A program made the position numbers and the translations under genes. The notes beneath the pieces were generated by a model. The model saw only the letters and a list, made by a program, of their open reading frames with translations, did no database searches and had not been told where the DNA came from. Of a DNA stretch of 18,331 nt, positions 15,696 to 18,331 are shown piece by piece. Source of the stretch: an uncultured Kineothrix sp. GTDB lineage: Bacteria > Bacillota > Clostridia > Lachnospirales > Lachnospiraceae. The stretch's first letter is position 1. Each line of letters opens with the position of its first letter. The DNA lies in assembly GCA_910587275.1 (NCBI GenBank), contig CAJUMD010000066.1, positions 1 to 18,331 of the forward strand. The letters are read 5' to 3'.

Positions 15696-15808
15696 AAAAA
15701 GAAATGGTGTTTTATGGTATTACATTTTTTGATATCCGGCAGGGGACACACAGGAAGGCTGGAAGAAGCCGGGCAGGTGGTTCCGCTCCTGGCTTTTGCG
15801 TCCTCCTG
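15696..15808. other. Region downstream of the GH28 gene
   Basis: About 110 bases between the GH28 stop and repeat copy A. I see no clear intrinsic terminator; the inverted arms of the repeat may serve to end transcription instead. Confidence 0.3.
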
Positions 15809-17317
15809 CTATTCTACACCCTCAAACAAAATATTCCTGCAATACTTCATTTTTACGGAAGCACTCCCCTGTCCTTTGCGTACCACATCCCGGAAAACCA
15901 CGTCCTTAATATGGTATGCTTTCTCCTCAAATCCGCACAGCTCAATCCCCGTACACGCAAGCCGTTCCCCCGTCCCGTCCACGTCCGTAAATTCCTCTGT
16001 AATTTCCAGCCGCTCAAACAGGCATTTTTCAAATACCGGGGGCATACCGGCGTCTTCCCCGTCGTCGTTATAGCCCACGGAGTGGAACAGGATGCGCGGT
16101 ACCACACAGTCCCGGACATGCACGTTCCGGATATAACCGCCCCGCTTTCTTGTCCCCTTTAGCTCAATGCCGTAAGCAGAATTGCCCAAATCACAGTCCC
16201 ATATGGAAATCCCGTCCACGCCACCCGACATTTCGCTCCCGATGGCAAACCCATGCCCGTAGGCGCAGTTGCAGTCAAAAATGCGGATGCGCTCACAGGG
16301 GCGGTTTATCACATTGCCCTCCGGGTTTTTCCCCGACTTGACGGCTATGGAATCGTCCTGCGTATCAAACGTACAGGCAAAAATCGTACAGTCCGTGGAG
16401 GAATCCGGGTCCCAGCCGTCCCCGTTCCAAATCCCCCGCGAATGGAAACTGCAATGATGGGTCACAATATGCCCCGAATAAATCATATGCACATTCCAGC
16501 ACGCGCCGTCCCGCAAATCCAAACCGTCGATAACCACGTCCCGTGCATTGCTGATGTTAATCAGTTTCGGCCGTACCCTGCCCGGAAGGGTATCCGCTTT
16601 TTCATACGCGGCAATCCCGTCCCCCAGCGCGGCGAGTTCGTTCTTAAGCCGCTCCCGCTCCGTTTTAATCACTTTTTTTGCCAGACTGCTGCCGCCCCCG
16701 GCTATGGTTCCTTTTCCCCGTATCACCACGTTTTCGCAGTTGTATCCGGTTTCATGGTCCATCCGCCCCATGTTCAGGAGACTGCTGTAACATTCCATTT
16801 CCGTCCCCTCAAACCGGCTCCATATTTTCGGCAGGTAATCTTCCACCCGGTCCGTTCCCTGCAGCACGGCGCCCTCATCCAAATACAGCTCCATGCCGCT
16901 ATGCAGCCGCAGGGCTCCCGTCAGGTACTCCCCTGCCGGCAGATACACCGCCTGGTGCGCCCCGCAGTCATCCATGGCACGCTGTATTGCCGCCGTGTTC
17001 AGCGTTTTCCCGTCCCCTGCCGCATAATAAGGCGCTTTTGTTATGTCCAGCCGTTCTTTTTCCGGTTCCGTCCGTAACAAAAGCGGGGCAGATACCGTCT
17101 TTGTACCGTCTGCCCCATGCCGTCCGATTTCCACCCGGTATTCCCTGTCACCGTCTAAATGTTCCAATGTAAAATGAGTCTTATCCGTCGTTCCGCAAAC
17201 GGCTCCGTCCATCTTTATTTCGTATGTAGCGCTTCCCGCATACTCCTGTGGTTTATCCCAAAAGAGGGTGATGGAATCACTGGTGATGACCGTTTGGATA
17301 TTTTTCAGCTGCTGCAT
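15809..17317 (-). CDS. Glycoside hydrolase family 28 (polygalacturonase-like) with N-terminal FN3 domain
   Basis: A 502-residue enzyme without a signal peptide, so probably intracellular. I start at MQQLKNIQ (17317), with AAAGGGA about ten bases upstream; the open frame beyond is not protein-like. Residues 1-85 look like a fibronectin type III domain. From about 95 the right-handed beta-helix begins (AAGDGKTLNTAAIQRAMDDC). GH28 catalytic motifs follow: NGDGWDPDS (298-306, acid Asp300), QDDS (320-323, Asp321 and Asp322) and GHG (354-356, His355). The usual Arg-Ile-Lys motif is ELK (385-387) in GIELKGTRKRGG, so the Arg is replaced by Glu385. The likely role is trimming of galacturonides or related oligosaccharides taken up by the cell. 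It follows the glycosylase gene after 47 bases. Confidence 0.9.
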   Translation of the reverse strand: MQQLKNIQTVITSDSITLFWDKPQEYAGSATYEIKMDGAVCGTTDKTHFTLEHLDGDREYRVEIGRHGADGTKTVSAPLLLRTEPEKERLDITKAPYYAAGDGKTLNTAAIQRAMDDCGAHQAVYLPAGEYLTGALRLHSGMELYLDEGAVLQGTDRVEDYLPKIWSRFEGTEMECYSSLLNMGRMDHETGYNCENVVIRGKGTIAGGGSSLAKKVIKTERERLKNELAALGDGIAAYEKADTLPGRVRPKLINISNARDVVIDGLDLRDGACWNVHMIYSGHIVTHHCSFHSRGIWNGDGWDPDSSTDCTIFACTFDTQDDSIAVKSGKNPEGNVINRPCERIRIFDCNCAYGHGFAIGSEMSGGVDGISIWDCDLGNSAYGIELKGTRKRGGYIRNVHVRDCVVPRILFHSVGYNDDGEDAGMPPVFEKCLFERLEITEEFTDVDGTGERLACTGIELCGFEEKAYHIKDVVFRDVVRKGQGSASVKMKYCRNILFEGVE

Positions 17318-17364
17318 ATGTTGCTGTCCCTTTCCTTTCTTATTATAATTATTGTCATATATAT

Positions 17365-18012
17365 TTATTTCCTGCCTTTTGTTTTCGGTGCATAATCGCG
17401 CATTCCGGGCACCGCCCCTCCTGCCACCGCCCAAAAATAAAGACTGGCAACGCTTCCGTACGGGGAAAGCCTGCGGCGGTATTTTTCAAACAGCGTTTTA
17501 TCAATCTTCCTGTGGTGATAGACCATCCGCATCCCCCTGTGGATGGCAAGGTCCCCGTAACTTAGGATATCAGGACGCTGCAAACAGAATAAAAGAATCA
17601 TTTCCGCCGTCCATACACCAATCCCTTTTAGCCCGGACAATGCGGCAACCGCTTCCCCGTCCGGCATCCGTTCCACTGCCGCCAAATCAAAGTCCCCGCC
17701 CAGCACTTTTTGGGCAAAATCCTTAATATATTCCGCCTTACGGAACGTCATGCCAAAGGACTGCAGTTCCCCCGTTTCCGCCCTGCCGACGGTTTCCGGC
17801 GTCACCTCTCCGCAGGCATCCTGCATCCTCTGCCATATGGTTGCCTGCGCCTTTGTGGATATCTGCTGCCCTATGATATGGTGGACCACTGCGGAAAACA
17901 AATCCCCGTCCACCTGCCGCTCAATGTGCCCCACCGCGCCGATGACTTCTCCCAGCCGCCTGTCCTTCTTTTTTAAATATTCCGTTTCCTTTTCCCCGTA
18001 TGCAAAGTACAT
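17365..18012 (-). CDS. AlkA-like DNA-3-methyladenine glycosylase (HhH-GPD family)
   Basis: A 215-residue base-excision repair glycosylase that removes alkylated purines from DNA. The HhH-GPD core is clear: FSAVVHHIIGQQISTKAQAT (39-58), then the helix-hairpin-helix LSGLKGIGVWTAEMILLF (125-142) and the catalytic Asp154 in YGDLAIHRGM. No four-cysteine iron-sulfur cluster is present at the C-terminus, which argues against MutY or Nth. It lacks the N-terminal domain of E. coli AlkA, as in short bacterial AlkA/MagI-like enzymes. The ATG has GGAGG eight bases upstream. It lies 47 bases before the GH28 gene on the same strand, so the two may share a message although they have no shared pathway. Confidence 0.9.
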   Translation of the reverse strand: MYFAYGEKETEYLKKKDRRLGEVIGAVGHIERQVDGDLFSAVVHHIIGQQISTKAQATIWQRMQDACGEVTPETVGRAETGELQSFGMTFRKAEYIKDFAQKVLGGDFDLAAVERMPDGEAVAALSGLKGIGVWTAEMILLFCLQRPDILSYGDLAIHRGMRMVYHHRKIDKTLFEKYRRRLSPYGSVASLYFWAVAGGAVPGMRDYAPKTKGRK

Positions 18013-18044
18013 ATTCCCGTCCTCCGTTCAGGGCATTTCCAAAC

Positions 18045-18060
18045 GCGGTCCAAAGACCGC
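18045..18060 (-). promoter_or_regulatory. Small hairpin in the glycosylase leader
   Basis: GCGGTC and GACCGC pair perfectly around a four-base loop, between the predicted start of transcription and the ribosome binding site of the glycosylase gene. Six base pairs without a T-run: not a terminator. Role unknown. Confidence 0.3.
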
Positions 18061-18097
18061 TGCCGCATCCGTCCCTTCCCCGTAAAATACTGAACAT

Positions 18098-18126
18098 AGT
18101 ATAACATACATTCCTTAGATTATCCA
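18098..18126 (-). promoter_or_regulatory. Predicted promoter of the glycosylase-GH28 pair
   Basis: On the minus strand TGGATA (18126-18121) and TATACT (18103-18098) are 17 bases apart, with TGT before the -10 making it extended. It lies about 85 bases upstream of the glycosylase ATG. Confidence 0.6.
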
Positions 18127-18160
18127 CGCATCCGGCAAAACATTACAATCCAGCCTGAAA

Positions 18161-18331
18161 TGTTATGTTCGGAGGCGGACGCACGGACGGGGATTTTTTG
18201 GGGGACGGCGGCAGGGGGGTTGCCTGTCCCGGTTTTTCCGTGCTTCGTTTTCGGCGGGAGTTTCTTAGCAGAATGAGGATACCTAAGGGAAACCGGACAA
18301 GGATGTCCGGTTTAGCCCGATTCGGCATGGA
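18161..18331. repeat. Intergenic repeat element, copy B (cut by the window end)
   Basis: Read on the plus strand it matches the minus-strand reading of copy A (15695 to about 15540): shared words include CGTTTTCGGCGG, GCAGAATG with GGATACCT, and TTTAGCCCGATTCGGCATGGA. The hairpin at 18291-18312 (AACCGGACA, loop AGGA, TGTCCGGTT) sits where copy A has AAATCGGGCA, loop CGGA, TGCCCGATTT: different bases, same pairing. The second half is presumably beyond 18331. A minus-strand frame of 61 codons crosses it but has no independent support as a gene. Confidence 0.8.

Noticed and set aside
16253..17077. 274-codon plus-strand open frame opposite the GH28 gene
   Set aside because: Lies wholly within a well-supported enzyme gene and shows no family motif or start signal.
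18143..18328. 61-codon minus-strand frame across repeat copy B, beginning MPNRAKPD
   Set aside because: The matching frame in copy A is closed by TAA after 14 codons at 15584-15586, and the conserved feature is base pairing, so coding is unlikely.

Overview
The window looks like chromosomal DNA from a low-to-mid GC Gram-positive anaerobe, most likely a clostridium of the Lachnospiraceae. The grounds are strong AGGAGG-type ribosome binding sites, extended -10 promoters, the gene order tig-clpP-clpX-lon-engB, a YolD-like protein, a MATE pump paired with an AraC regulator, and a secreted LRR protein with a NADase-type glycan-binding tail. The taxon is inferred; there is no rRNA or phage gene here to fix it.

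Layout. 1-250 is AT-rich and holds no gene I can support. 251-1957 (minus) encodes the secreted LRR/glycan-binding protein; its promoter has a tandem direct repeat and its stop codon lies inside a terminator hairpin. 2297-2722 (plus) is a stand-alone YolD-like gene, convergent with a MATE transporter (2733-4091, minus). The MATE gene is divergent from an AraC-type regulator (4364-5230, plus).

15228 down to 5278 (minus) is one long run of nine genes: tig, clpP, clpX, lon, engB, an AI-2E-family permease, a VanH-like D-2-hydroxyacid dehydrogenase, truA and a VanZ-like membrane protein. It combines nascent-chain folding, ATP-dependent proteolysis, ribosome assembly, tRNA pseudouridylation and envelope functions. 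Genes from lon to engB, engB to the permease, the dehydrogenase to truA, and truA to vanZ overlap or abut, and three of these use GTG or TTG starts, so translational coupling is likely. The main promoter appears to lie at about 15310-15360, with an extended -10, an A-tract and a near-palindrome at the start site. A GC-rich hairpin directly in front of lon may set lon expression apart from clpX.

15388-15695 is a non-coding repeat of about 310 bp with long inverted arms. A second, partial copy in the opposite orientation runs from 18161 off the end of the window. Between them lie a minus-strand pair: an AlkA-like DNA glycosylase (17365-18012) followed by an intracellular GH28 polygalacturonase-like enzyme (15809-17317). 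The repeat is the most interesting item: the copies share a hairpin whose sequence differs but whose pairing is kept, and the hairpin loops carry GGA.
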